NCBI GenBank assembly: GCA_003427395.1
Contig: BFEA01000457.1
Location: 494,739 to 558,738, forward strand
Reading direction: 5' to 3'
Length of the DNA stretch: 64,000 nt
Source: Chara braunii
Lineage: Eukaryota; Streptophyta; Charophyceae; Charales; Characeae
The position numbers were made by a program, and so were the translations under genes. Every line of letters begins with the position of its first letter. Positions within the stretch are counted from its first letter, which is position 1. The notes beneath the pieces are model-generated. The model was not told the DNA's origin and did no database searches. It saw nothing but the letters and a program-made list of their open reading frames with translations. Shown here piece by piece: positions 45,657 to 55,425 of this stretch.

Positions 45657-45675
45657 CTGTTATCACTGATAACAG
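45657..45675. repeat. Conserved palindrome CTGTTATCA-C-TGATAACAG
   Basis: Nine-base arms around one base; the counterpart in RE2 is at about 34409-34428 with a different outer pair. Flanking text (GATCCTTGAGGATC-like) is only partly conserved. Confidence 0.75.
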
Positions 45676-46572
45676 GTCGGTTGCCGATTCGTCGGTTTAC
45701 GACTCAATTTCAACTCACCCTCCATACTCAACCTAAAAGGCTTTAGCCCTGGTGAATTTTATTGTTTTATTAAGGTTTCACCCGAACTTTTATTGAATGG
45801 CCATTTAACAAAGGTACTGAGTATTTAATTAAGGTTGGTTGGACAGGAGGTTTGGGGCTTGCATGGCTAAAGCGAGGGGTATGAGTGTCGAAGATGGTTG
45901 GGGTTGACTCCATGTAACGTGTGGGCTGTTGATTTGGTTCGTTGATGTGATTGCAGGTATGTGCTGTAAATCAGATTCTGGATTTGGTTGCCTACGATCA
46001 CATATATACGTATTATTGTGAGAGACCCAAGTGAGAGTGTGAGAAGTGATCATTACATACTTAACCCTTATATATGTATACATGGGTATACTTGGGATGA
46101 ATGTTTGCATGGGTTGAAGGGCCCCCATATTAAAGCCCTTCTTAGAAGTTGAGACTGAGGGGCTTAGGGGTGGTCTCTTTTTCTAATTTTGTTTTCTTGT
46201 TTTTTGATGATTTTTTTAGTCACACGTTTGGTCCTGGGCTAGGATTCGAGGTCCTTGTCCATGACACCCTAAGCCCTGGGCTCTGCAGGGGAGGGGTTTT
46301 CCCTCGCGCAAAGCATATTTGATTTGCCTACCGGGACACTCAGGCCGAGAGCCGGAGGTGCCGCGGCGGCTGCACGGCTATTCCTTCAGCCGTGCAATGT
46401 CGTGAAGGGTTAGGCCCTCACGACACGTCAAGTCTGACACTTAAGTGTCATAAGCGGTACTTGGATCCACGAGGGACCGCTTGATTATGGGCACTACATA
46501 GTACGCCATCGTTGCGACTGCTTGTGTACGCCTGCATTGCAAGTCGATATGAGTAGGCCTTGCGTCCGCGCG

Positions 46573-46580
46573 GTTTTATA
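46573..46580 (+). promoter_or_regulatory. Candidate TATA element of the RE3 LTR
   Basis: GCGGTTTTATACTAAG lies in a block (GGCCTTGCGTCCGCGCGGTT) shared with RE2 at the same distance from the PBS, about 600 bp upstream. Transcription from here would leave about 0.57 kb of LTR in the 5' end of the RNA. Confidence 0.45.
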
Positions 46581-47175
46581 CTAAGTTAAGCGCGCGACGC
46601 CTATCCGATTTCCACATTGGAAAGTTAAGGGTTGGCTACCGAGGGGCTAGGAGCGTTGTCGCGTCGTTTGTGTTGTGTCGTTTCGTATATGTGTTGTTTC
46701 GTGTGTATGTTTGTTCGTAAGTGGAGTGTGCGTGGTGTGTGGGATGCGTCCTAGTCGACCGACGACAGGTCGAGCTTGGGACCTCAGCCCCCCAAGATGT
46801 CGATTCGCGTGCGGGTTCGATGGAGGCGTATTACCACGCGTACCCCCTATGCTACAGCGAACGAGAAACGCCCTCGGCTGGTCCACCTCTGCGATTGCAA
46901 CTGAGTAGCTTTCGTACTGTGGATCGGTGGCTCGGCGGGGATACGCCCACCGAAGAGAGGNGACAGCTCCCGTAAGGTGTAGGTAAGTCGTGCCTCGCGT
47001 AGGCCCTATCTTGTCATAGGGGTTCGCGAGAGGTATGGCTGGCGCACTCGGCGAGAGCGGCTTGTGGAAGCTCCATGTATATTGCGACGAAGAGTTTTAA
47101 ACCAACTCCTGCGTGACGCGGCCGGGAGGGTCCCGCGCTGCCCTGATCCGGTGCCGGACCGATGCGCTCGACAGA

Positions 47176-47194
47176 TGGCGCCGTTGCCGGGGAT
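47176..47194 (+). promoter_or_regulatory. tRNA-Asp primer-binding site of RE3
   Basis: TGGCGCCGTTGCCGGGGAT, complementary to the 3' end of plant tRNA-Asp, two bases after the LTR end CGACA. It would prime minus-strand DNA synthesis and confirms the LTR boundary. Confidence 0.92.
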
Positions 47195-47497
47195 AACGGA
47201 AAGCCTACCGTTGTCCGTGGGGGAACGACATCCGGGTATGAGAAGTGAATAAGAAAAGGGCATAAAGGAGTGATGAGAAGATAATGAAGGAATATATGAA
47301 TGACTAAGTATAGGTGAGGAAATTTACCTATCTAAGTAGAGGAAGTATGAGGGACGATCGTGTGAACATTTGGGTGAAGTTAGTACTAAGGGTCAGGTAG
47401 GACGGATGGAATAGACCGGTCAAGGTATAATGTTGAATAAGGGAATGTGCTTGTCTTTGTTTCTTATCATGAAGCTTGAAAATAAGAGGCTGTCAAG
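47195..47497 (+). other. Leader of RE3
   Basis: About 300 bp from PBS to the gag ATG, purine-rich, with GACATCCGGGTATGA near 47228 shared with the RE2 leader. It could hold the packaging signal; nothing specific can be identified. Confidence 0.5.
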
Positions 47498-49207
47498 ATG
47501 CCTGAAACTGGCGGCGCATCGGGTGCACCCAAGAAGGGCCTGACACTCGATGACCTCATCGCGGGCATCGGCCGGCATGAAAGGAATCTGAGCAATATCC
47601 CAAAGGTCTATACTTTCCATTTTTGTGGGGAAAGAGTCTCGGAATGGCTGGAGTGGGTGGAACAAGCTTTGCTCGGGCGGTCGGACATTGTAAAGTTTCA
47701 ACGCATCCTTCAGTATGTCCTCCACAGCTACCACCAAGAGGTGAAGAAAGTCATAGATGCAGCCCAAGGTAGCTGGGAGAGGTTCAAGGAGGGGATGCAG
47801 AGGAAATACCGCCTGGGAGACGGGTTGTTGACTACCGCGGACCTTGAGGCGATGAACAAAGAGGATTTTACGACGATAGGGGCCTTTGTTCAAGAATTTA
47901 AGAAGAAGGCGCGGAAGGTCCATGGGATTTCAAAGGAAGCATAGTGCGCCATCTTCCTAGGGCTAATCACGACATCGGAGGCCGTGGAGTTGACGAGATA
48001 TGGAGGAGGTAGCACCAAGCTCACCTGGGCCACCATTGATAGAGGGGTGGAAGTGGGATGTTTGGACGAGGTTGAGCAACGTCAGGTACGCCTGCAAAGG
48101 CAGAAGAGAAAGGAAAGAGATGCGACCGCTTCTGGGACCCCGGGGGTAACAAGGATTGTTACAGACGTATTGGCACAGCTAGGGTATGCAACAGAGCCGG
48201 TGGTGCAAAGGAGGGTGGTGACGGCTGTCAAAGTGAAAGGAAAAAAGCCGGTGATAGAGGAGGCTGTTCAAGAGGAACTCTGGGAAGAGGAAGAGCCGGT
48301 GCCGCAGCACCTGACGATGGTCCAGCGCAAAGTGCGTAATTTGGCGCAGGGCGGACAGAGATCAAGAAAAGCGCAGGCGCCTCAGGCCCAGGCAGCAGCC
48401 CCTTTAAATGTGGCGGCTCCATCATCTAGTACGGGCCCCTCGCAAGGTGGGGCGCCCTCCTACGGACAGTGGCCCTGGCCGGTGATCAATGTAATTGTGC
48501 CATGGGGAAGCCCGCCGCCAGTAGCCGGACCGCAAACAAGTATGCTACCGCCCATCTACCCCGCAGCCCAGGCCCAGCCTGTGGCACCGCCGCCGTCACC
48601 TGCTCCTAGTTCACAGGGCAGTGTGGCGGGAGGTGGGAACCAGGGGCAAGGCAATTAAGGCAACGGAGGGAGGGGTGGAGGAAGGGGGCGAGGCAGGAAT
48701 GGCGGCGGAAGAGGGAGGCAATGGAATGGTCAAGGCCAGGGGTACCAAGGCCAGGGGTACCAAGGCCAAGGGAGTCAAGGCCAGGGGTACCAAGGTCAAG
48801 GGAGTCAAGGCCAGGGGTACCAAGGCGAGGGGTACCAAGGCCAGTGGGATTAGGGAAGTCAGGGGTATGGAAGACCCTGTTTTGATTGGAGGACGGTCAT
48901 TTGTCAATATTGTGACCAACAAGGCCACACTATAAGGTTCTGTAATATAAGACGGGAAGATGAGAGGAGCGGGTTGATTTTCTCCACTATGGATGGGAAT
49001 ATCTACGATCAGTTTGGGGAGGCCATTGACAGAAGGCTTGGAGGGGTGAGGGCGGAAGCCCAACGAAGGGCGGCAGCTGGGCCACCACCCCCTGCCATGT
49101 TCAGGCTATGGCAGAAAAAGGAGGAACCACCGATTGGGGTGAAGGAAGTGGAGAGCGATAAGGAAGTGACTCCAGGGCTACGAGGAGAAAGACGGAAGAG
49201 CCCATAA
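47498..49207 (+). pseudogene. gag: RE3 gag with RGG/GQGYQ repeats and zinc knuckle
   Basis: A single frame from ATG 47498 to 49207 is interrupted by TAG 47942, TAA 48656 and TAG 48851. The capsid-like region (residues about 30-150) has FHFCGERVSEWLEWVEQ, SWERFKEGMQRKYRL and IGAFVQEFKKKARKVHGI. A Pro/Gln/Ala-rich linker follows (about 48300-48650), then a Gly/Arg-rich stretch, seven GQGYQ/GQGSQ pentapeptides (48734-48838), and a CCHC knuckle C-X2-C-X4-H-X4-C reading CQYCDQQGHTIRFC (48902-48943). The tail is helical and charged. The knuckle would bind element RNA; the low-complexity repeats resemble phase-separating RNA-binding proteins. The frame ends at 49207, and the protease frame needs a shift. 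Confidence 0.85.
48734..48838 (+). repeat. 15-bp coding minisatellite (GQGYQ)7
   Basis: Seven units of GGCCAGGGGTACCAA or variants (some GGGAGT for Tyr to Ser). All keep the gag frame and encode Gly-Gln-Gly-Tyr/Ser-Gln. Confidence 0.9.
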
Positions 49208-50773
49208 TCATCGAGTCAGATGACGAGGATGAGGAGGAAAGAATGGAGCCTCCGTCCGTCTTATTTGGGAAGATGGAGGACCTGCTGGATAAGATGGGGA
49301 GGTACCAACAAAAGTTGGTGGGCCTCTGTGAGGAAGTGAAGGGATGAAAGTCTAACATTCCCAAAGTGTTCCTCTATAACTCTGGCCCGGACTCAGCACC
49401 TGGGCGACCCGGAGTAAATGTGGTGGGGTCGTGCCCACAATCAGGGATGAGGGGAAGACCCCTCACACCGCAGGCCCGGCTGGCACATGCAGCGCGAACG
49501 AGGAAACAAGCCAAGGTCAGTGCCAGCCAAGAGCCTCCGAGGAGAGAACCCGAATCAGGGAGAAGGAAAGAGGTTGTGAAAGTAGAGAGCGACGATGATG
49601 AAGAGGAAGAGGACGAGAAGCTGCGCAGAGAGGAGGATCAGAGAGCGGAACAGCGGGCAAGAAAAAAGGGAACCAGGGGAGAGGCCGAACCGGTCATACA
49701 TGACGGACCACCCAAAAAGAAGAAATACGCGGTTCGATTGAAAGAGGGATTTGACGTAGAGAGAGTAATTGACAGGCTGCTGGACGGGCATAATGACCTC
49801 ATGACCTTAAAGGAAATCCTAGCGTCAGCCCCGCGACTACGCGATGAACTGAAGGGGAGATTGTCGCGGCGCCTGATACCCAATGTCTATCTGGGTACGA
49901 TCCTGCCCAAGGAGGCTGAGTGGGCAGAGTTGGGGACGAAAATGGACTGGAAGTGTGTAGCCTGCGGCACGGTGGATTTGGTGGTGAAGGGCTCCAAGTG
50001 TGCAGCAATGGTGGACACCGGGGCCGAAATGAACATCATTTGGGAGGCGGACGCAATCAGATTCGGGCTGGATATAGACCGTTTTGACTGCGGTATTCTG
50101 CACGGAGCCAGCTGCAAGGCCGTTTTTTGTAGGACAGCCTCGAATGTGCTTATCGAGGTTGGAAAGGTGAAGGTCAGGGCATGCTTCTTCATAATGCTAG
50201 ACGTGGACCATGGAATCCTCCTGGGAGGTCATTCCTAAGCAGGACGGAGACCGAGATGTTCAACAAACATGACGGGACTCTAATTCTTCTCTTATGCGAT
50301 CCTGCCTGCGGGAATTACGGAATAATTACCTGCAGGAATACCGGGCCAAGGAGTATAAGGAACCGGCCCAATCCAGGATCATTCACGATCGAGAAGTCGG
50401 AAGGGGAGCGCCGGAGGCTCCGGGCAGAGCCTGAAGCAGGAGAGAGGGTGGAAGCATTTTCCCTTAGCCTGTCAGATGTTGGGAAGGCCATGGACCAGGT
50501 GGCCGCGCATGAGATGCCAGATCCGGATGCCATTCAGGCCTTGAGGGAGCAAGTTCTGGAATGCCCCGAGGCAGGAAGGTTGGAGTTGGTATATCGGCTC
50601 CCAGGCAGCGAAGGGCACCCCGCATCAACACAAACACAATCTGCAAGTCGGCCTTTTTTAGGGGACGGCTCAAGCAGGGTTCCCAAAGGCAGTACAAGAC
50701 GGTAGACAAGAAGTACCGCCCGGTTCCCGTCCTCATTACAGAAGACGAGGAAGCATATTACGAAAGAGAATGA
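49208..50773 (+). pseudogene. pro: RE3 protease region and linker to RT
   Basis: After gag the frame shifts near 49205; the new frame (IIESDDEDEEERMEPP...) has a TGA at 49345 and is then open to 50238. It has a charged linker (SDDDEEEEDEKLRREEDQ) and a retropepsin-like domain: the active-site loop AAMVDTGAEMNII with Asp-Thr-Gly at 50014-50022 and a C-terminal DHGILLGG segment near 50205-50230. A further frameshift near 50225 continues the conserved linker (FNKHDGTLILLLCDPACGNY), and another near 50600 leads to KYRPVPVLITEDEEAY, ending at 50773. Unlike RE1, the catalytic DTG is canonical. It would process Gag-Pol; the copy is broken by indels. Confidence 0.8.
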
Positions 50774-50845
50774 GGGATGATACGGCGAATGAGGGAGAGT
50801 ACTTAAGCAGGGCCATGTCGTATCAACGACGAGAACGAGGAGGAG

Positions 50846-52930
50846 TTGATTATAGGGGAACCCGACTTCCTACTGCCTCAAGAGCGAACATTGATGGTAG
50901 AATTAATGAAGAGGAGGCATCGCGCCTATGCGTTTAGCGACGAGGAGCGTGGCAGACTGAATGTGGACAAGATACCTATGATCCGCATCCACACCGTGCC
51001 ACACGAGCCTTGGAACATGAGAGGGGCGCGATATCCTAACCTTGACGAGGAAAAGAAGGTGGTGGACTACCTCGACGGCAAGATAACTACACACGTCGCA
51101 GACTATTCTAGTGGACCGTATGCGTCCCCGTGGTTTTGCTTCATTAAGCATAACGGGACGCTGCGATGGGTGCAAGATCTGCAGAGGTTAAATGCGGTGA
51201 CCCTGCGAAATGTTGGAGGACTGTCAAATGCGAATGCTTTGTCGGAATCCTTTGCTGGAAGACCTATAATTTCGCTTATAGACCTTTACTCAGGATACGA
51301 TCAGTTTCCGGTCTACCCGCCGGATAGGCCGGTGACGGCTATGCATACGCCGCGAGGATTAATCCACATGAACGTGGCCCCTCAAGGGTGGACCAATGCG
51401 GTAACAATGGTCCAACGGGCCATGATTCGGGTTATGCAGTCAGTCAACTCCCATATTACACAGCCATACATCGACGATTTGGCAGTGAAGGGGCCGGCAG
51501 TGAAGGAGAGCGATGAAGTCTCACCAGGGGTAAGGCGCTTTGTTTGGGAGCATATCGAGGACCTCGAAAAAGTCCTGAGTCTGCTCGAGGAGCATAACCT
51601 CACAGCGAGCGGGGCCAAATCCAGACACTTCATAAGGGAAGCGACTATTTTGAGATTCGTCTGCAGCGAGAAGGGTCGGAGGCCGGATGTGAAGAAGACG
51701 GACAAGATTACTGAGTGGCCAGTCCCGTTCCACACAGTAACTGATGTCAGAAGCTTCCTTGGTACGTGTGGATTTTGGAGGGCCTTCGTCAAGAATTTTG
51801 CTGCTAAGACTGAACATCTGAGGAAGTTAGTTCGTTAGGACCAGGAATGGGTTTGGGGTGAAGAACAAGAAGAGGTGGTAGCCAGAATGAAGGAAGAATT
51901 TCCAGAAAGAGGGTTGGTGTTAGAGCCAGATTATGACGCCACAGAGACGCGACCCTTCATTGTTGAAACGGATGCGGGGCCGACTGCTTTAGGGGGAGTT
52001 CTAATTCAGGCAGACATGGAAGGAAAGGAAAGGCCCTTGCGATTTGACAGCCGGATTCCCTGTACGACGGAGAGAAACTACTCTCAGTTCAAGAGAGAGA
52101 CCCTTGCCTTCCTCCATTGTCTGCGAATCTTTCGAAACTACATCTTTGGCAGGAGGTTTATTTTGAGAGTGGATCCGACCGCCTTGGCGTACTCTCTAAG
52201 GAATTACGTTCCATCGGATCCGACGGTTGCCAGATGGCTGACGTACATCTGGATGTTCAATTTCAAATTGGAACGGATACCTGGCAGTAAGAACCGGGCA
52301 GACGGGCTGAGTAGGATCAACTGGGATAAACAGGAAGGGGAGGCGGTGGAGGATACGCCCCCAGTTGATGGATTTCTAGATCAGGAAGAAGATGTTCATC
52401 TCCACATCAATAAGTGGTCGTCGCGAGTGCCCAGCTGTGTAGGCTATCCTGTTTGGCAAACGCCAAGTGGGTATGAACGGAGGGATGAGCTAGTCCTTAA
52501 GCCCTTTAAGGAAGAGGATCCCTGGGGTGGTAAGGATGTTCAGTGGATGATGGAGCTAGCGCTGGCCATCTCGCATAGCCTGGTGGAGGATATGAGGACG
52601 ATTGAGGAAGGAGCTGGCCAGGTAGAACGACATGAGGACCTGATGGGAGGAATGTATCTCCTCGTCAATACGTTATTGCAGGAAAGCCTAGACCAGTCAG
52701 GCTCGTTGAACCCGGCAGGAAATGTAGACGAAGTACCCGAGAGCCAGGACGACGAGTTCGAGGAAGCGGAAATTAAGGAGACCTTTCGTGCAGAGGAATA
52801 CGATGAGATCTACCTAGAGCTGGGGCTTCTTCTGTCATGTGAAATGCGGCTGAGGGATGCAAGCAATAGGGCTCAGAGGATGCTACAGCGCTACTTAGTG
52901 CGAGACGGTCACATTTTCGTGAGAAGATAA
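50846..52930 (+). pseudogene. pol: RE3 reverse transcriptase and RNase H
   Basis: RT landmarks: YASPWFCFIKHNGTLRW, LQRLNAVTLRN, SLIDLYSGYDQFPV with the first catalytic Asp, PQGWTNAV, YIDD at 51467-51478, then FLGTCGFWRAFVKNF. TAG at 51836 interrupts the connection; the same frame continues with RNase H: ETDAGPTALGGVL, YSQFKRETLAFLH, ILRVDPTALA and KNRADGLSR, all four acidic positions present. The spacing matches RE1, with which it aligns throughout. An acidic linker of about 170 residues then leads to TAA 52928, directly before the integrase frame. The frame is the same as that of integrase, so pol was one polyprotein. Confidence 0.92.
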
Positions 52931-54063
52931 GTGAGGAATCCCAGGAGAGTCGTCTGCGGTAGGAATTGTCAAATCGACGTCGTAGCAACACTTCACGATG
53001 GCATTGCAGGAGAGCATCGAGGGGTACAAGCCACGTATGCCAAGATAAGTGAGCTGTACTACTGGGATGAGATGATGGATATGGCCGGAAAGTTCTGCCG
53101 ATCTTGCGTACCTTGCCAGGAAAGTTCCCGTTTAAGGCAAGGAGAGCCGCTGCATCCAAGGCTAGAGCGAGAGGTGAGGGCTGTAGTGCATCTCGATCTA
53201 CTTTTTATGCCGCTTGGGGACCAGGGCTATAACTATATTTTCGATGCGCGCGATAACCTGTCTGGCTTCGTAGACGGGCGTGCTATTCGCACAAGTACCG
53301 GGTCAGTCCTTGTGAGCTGCATCGAGGAGTATTACCTACGCTATCCTTTCGTCAGGGAATTCATAATGGACAGGGCATCGGAGTTTACTTGCCAGGAGGT
53401 GCAAGAATTTTTATCAAGGTATGGTGTGGCAGCCAACTACACCACGACCACGCACCCCCAGGCAAATGCTCCCGTGGAGAGAGGACATAGTACCATTACG
53501 AGTCTCTTGGCTAAGTGGACCGAAGGTAGGCCTAATCAATGGTCAAGATCCCTCAGGGCGGCTTTCTTTGTCGAGAATATTACAGTAAAAAGATCCACCA
53601 AGTACGCACCGGCGACGTTGTGGTACGGAAGGCACGCCACCTTCCCTATCGAAAGCTTTCTTAAGACATGGAGGCGCCAAGATCTGGAAGTTAACCTGTC
53701 ATTTGAAGAGTTGCTTGATATTCGGGCGCGGCAGGTAGGGGCGATAGAAGAAAGGATCCAGGAGGCGTCTAATCAGGTGGCAAGGAGCCGTATGGATGAT
53801 AAGACTCGATGGGATCAGTCTTCGCGGGTGAGGAAAGTACCCTTGGCAGTGGGAGATGTTGTGCTTCTCTATGATTCATCACTGGAGAAGCAGTAGTCTA
53901 GGAAGCTCGATAAGAGGTGGTTAGGTCCCTACCGCATCCTACGGGTCGGAGACTTCGGGGCGTACCAAATTGAGGAGCTAAATGAGACTGAGTGGAAGGA
54001 TTGGGTATCTGGAACGCGACTGAAGAAATTCGTGGCGAGAGAAGAGGTAAGAGAGACGACCTG
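52931..54063 (+). pseudogene. int: RE3 integrase
   Basis: Continues the RT frame after TAA 52928. Zinc domain: HDGIAGEH and FCRSCVPCQ. Catalytic triad: Asp in VVHLDLLFMP, Asp in FIMDRASEF, Glu in APVERGHSTI. The C-terminal segment has LWYGRHATFPIES, then TAG at 53894 where RE1 has Trp (TGG) in ENTWSGQLG, then RKLDKRWLGPYRIL, the GPY/F-type module, ending in TGA 54061. No chromodomain is visible. The reciprocal use of Trp in RE1 shows that this TAG is a nonsense mutation. Confidence 0.9.
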
Positions 54064-54194
54064 ACTGCCTTTAGAATAGAAGTAGCAGGGTGTGTAGGTT
54101 AGGTAGGATGCATGTTGTATGAGTGTGGTCTGGTCTGAGTTTGCTTGATTATCACCTGTTTGCTTACCCCAATGTGTGCCTGTTGTCTTCTTCG

Positions 54195-54209
54195 CCTGTT
54201 GTGCAGGTC
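54195..54209 (+). promoter_or_regulatory. Candidate 3' splice site before the second gag-like ORF
   Basis: CTTCGCCTGTTGTGCAG follows a pyrimidine-rich run (TGTTGTCTTCTTCGCC) and lies about 22 bases upstream of the ATG at 54229. Such an acceptor would allow a spliced subgenomic RNA for the post-pol ORF, as env-like ORFs need. The donor was not identified. Confidence 0.35.
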
Positions 54210-54228
54210 TGACTTTACGAAGACAGCC

Positions 54229-55425
54229 ATGCCAAGAGGAGGGAGGGGGACACGGCCGCCTCGGAGGCCGTTGGGAGCATCAGGAGGATATGAGCGATAT
54301 GGGCCTCGCCATCGAGAGAGTACTCCGGTATACGATGATGGGGACATTGAGCTATTCCTGGACAGTTTTTGGAATCATGCGAGGCGTATGGGCTGGACCG
54401 CAGCCCAGGCAATCGAGAGACTGAGAGGAGTCGGCAGATTCGAGGAGCCCGTCGCGCGGATCCGTACAGAGGCGACGACGAGGCAAGAGGTGGAGATGAG
54501 GATGGAGGAGTTGCGACCCTCGCCGGTGGGACCAGATGGCAGGCCGATCCGCATGAAGATTGGAAATACGTTAGACTTCATCCCCGCATTTGAGTGGTTC
54601 ATGCAGGGGCAGGGCATACCGAGAGATGATTGGATGCAGACGCTACCACTCTGGACCAGGAAGGCGGAAAGGCCGCTGGCTAGCCAAATCAGAGACATGA
54701 CCCGGGACTGGGAGAGTTGCAGGGCACATCTGAGAGAGGCCTTTCGACGGCCAGAGCCCCCCCAGCCCAGAGTCGAGAGGCGTCACAGGAGTCAGAGGCC
54801 GAGGGACCCTGAGCCCTAGGAGGTGAGACCGTCTCGAGAAGGACGGAAGGCCCTAGCCAGGAGAGAGCAGGAGCCAGAGGTTGAGGAGCGAGGGACATAC
54901 CCTGAGTGTGGGTTGGGACCAGTGGAGTTCCATCGTTTTACTGAGGGTGGATTGAGGAGGTCGCCAGCACACACACAGGAGGAGCCGCCGGTGTCTGAGG
55001 GGCCTTTGAGGAAGTTGGAGATGCATCTGGATATCTCTCAGTGGAGAGCGTCGCCTCAGGGTGAGGAGCATGGAGAGCAGGCAGAGGAGGTGTCACGAGA
55101 GGAGGAGCCACGAGAGGAGGTGCCATGAGAGGAGGTGCCACGGGAGGAGGTCCAGGATACTCAGCGAGAGAGAGGGCTGGGCGATGTGGGGAGACGTGCA
55201 GGGAAGGAAGTGATAGAGGTTGGAGAGGACACGCCCCCACAGACGCCAGCAGTGGGCTTGAGACTCGGGGATGCACCAAGAAACACTCGCCAGGCGGAGG
55301 AGAGGATGCAGAGAGAGGAGGCCCCATTACCTTCATCAGAAAAGGCCCCTTCGCTAGAGGGGAGGGCAGAAAGGAGGAGAGAGAGGGCAGGTAGCTGTAA
55401 GGAGAGAAGCCTTGATCCTGATTGA
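54229..55425 (+). pseudogene. RE3 second gag-like ORF, N-terminal part
   Basis: Frame from ATG 54229 (MPRGGRGTRPPRRP) to 55425 with TAG 54817 and TGA 55126. After a Gly/Arg/Pro-rich start comes a helical capsid-like region: IELFLDSFWNHARRMGWT, AIERLRGVGRFEEPVARI, QEVEMRMEEL, AFEWFMQGQGIPRDDWMQ and LREAFRRPEPPQPR. The arrangement (a FL-F--HA---GW helix, then E--VA-IR) recalls retrotransposon Gag capsid domains, although it does not match the gag of this element closely. The rest is Glu/Arg/Pro-rich and full of EEVPREEV-like repeats. A frame change near 55412 links it to the C-terminal part. Confidence 0.6.

Larger units (their letters stand above)
40096..47173 (+). mobile_element. 5' LTR of RE3 (7.08 kb)
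   Basis: Starts TGTCGGCACG and ends CTCGACA two bases before the PBS; the TGTCG/CGACA ends form a 5-bp terminal inverted repeat. The same start (TGTCGGTACGAATACCC) recurs at 58947, after the interior, and the two copies then run in parallel to the window end. Contents in order: GC-rich part with single N ambiguities (40.1-43.4 kb), inverted W-box-like palindrome, hairpin array, 124-bp repeats, 19-bp palindrome, TATA-like motif. Short conserved ORFs inside (for example 40384-40662) are broken in the other LTR copy. Confidence 0.85.
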
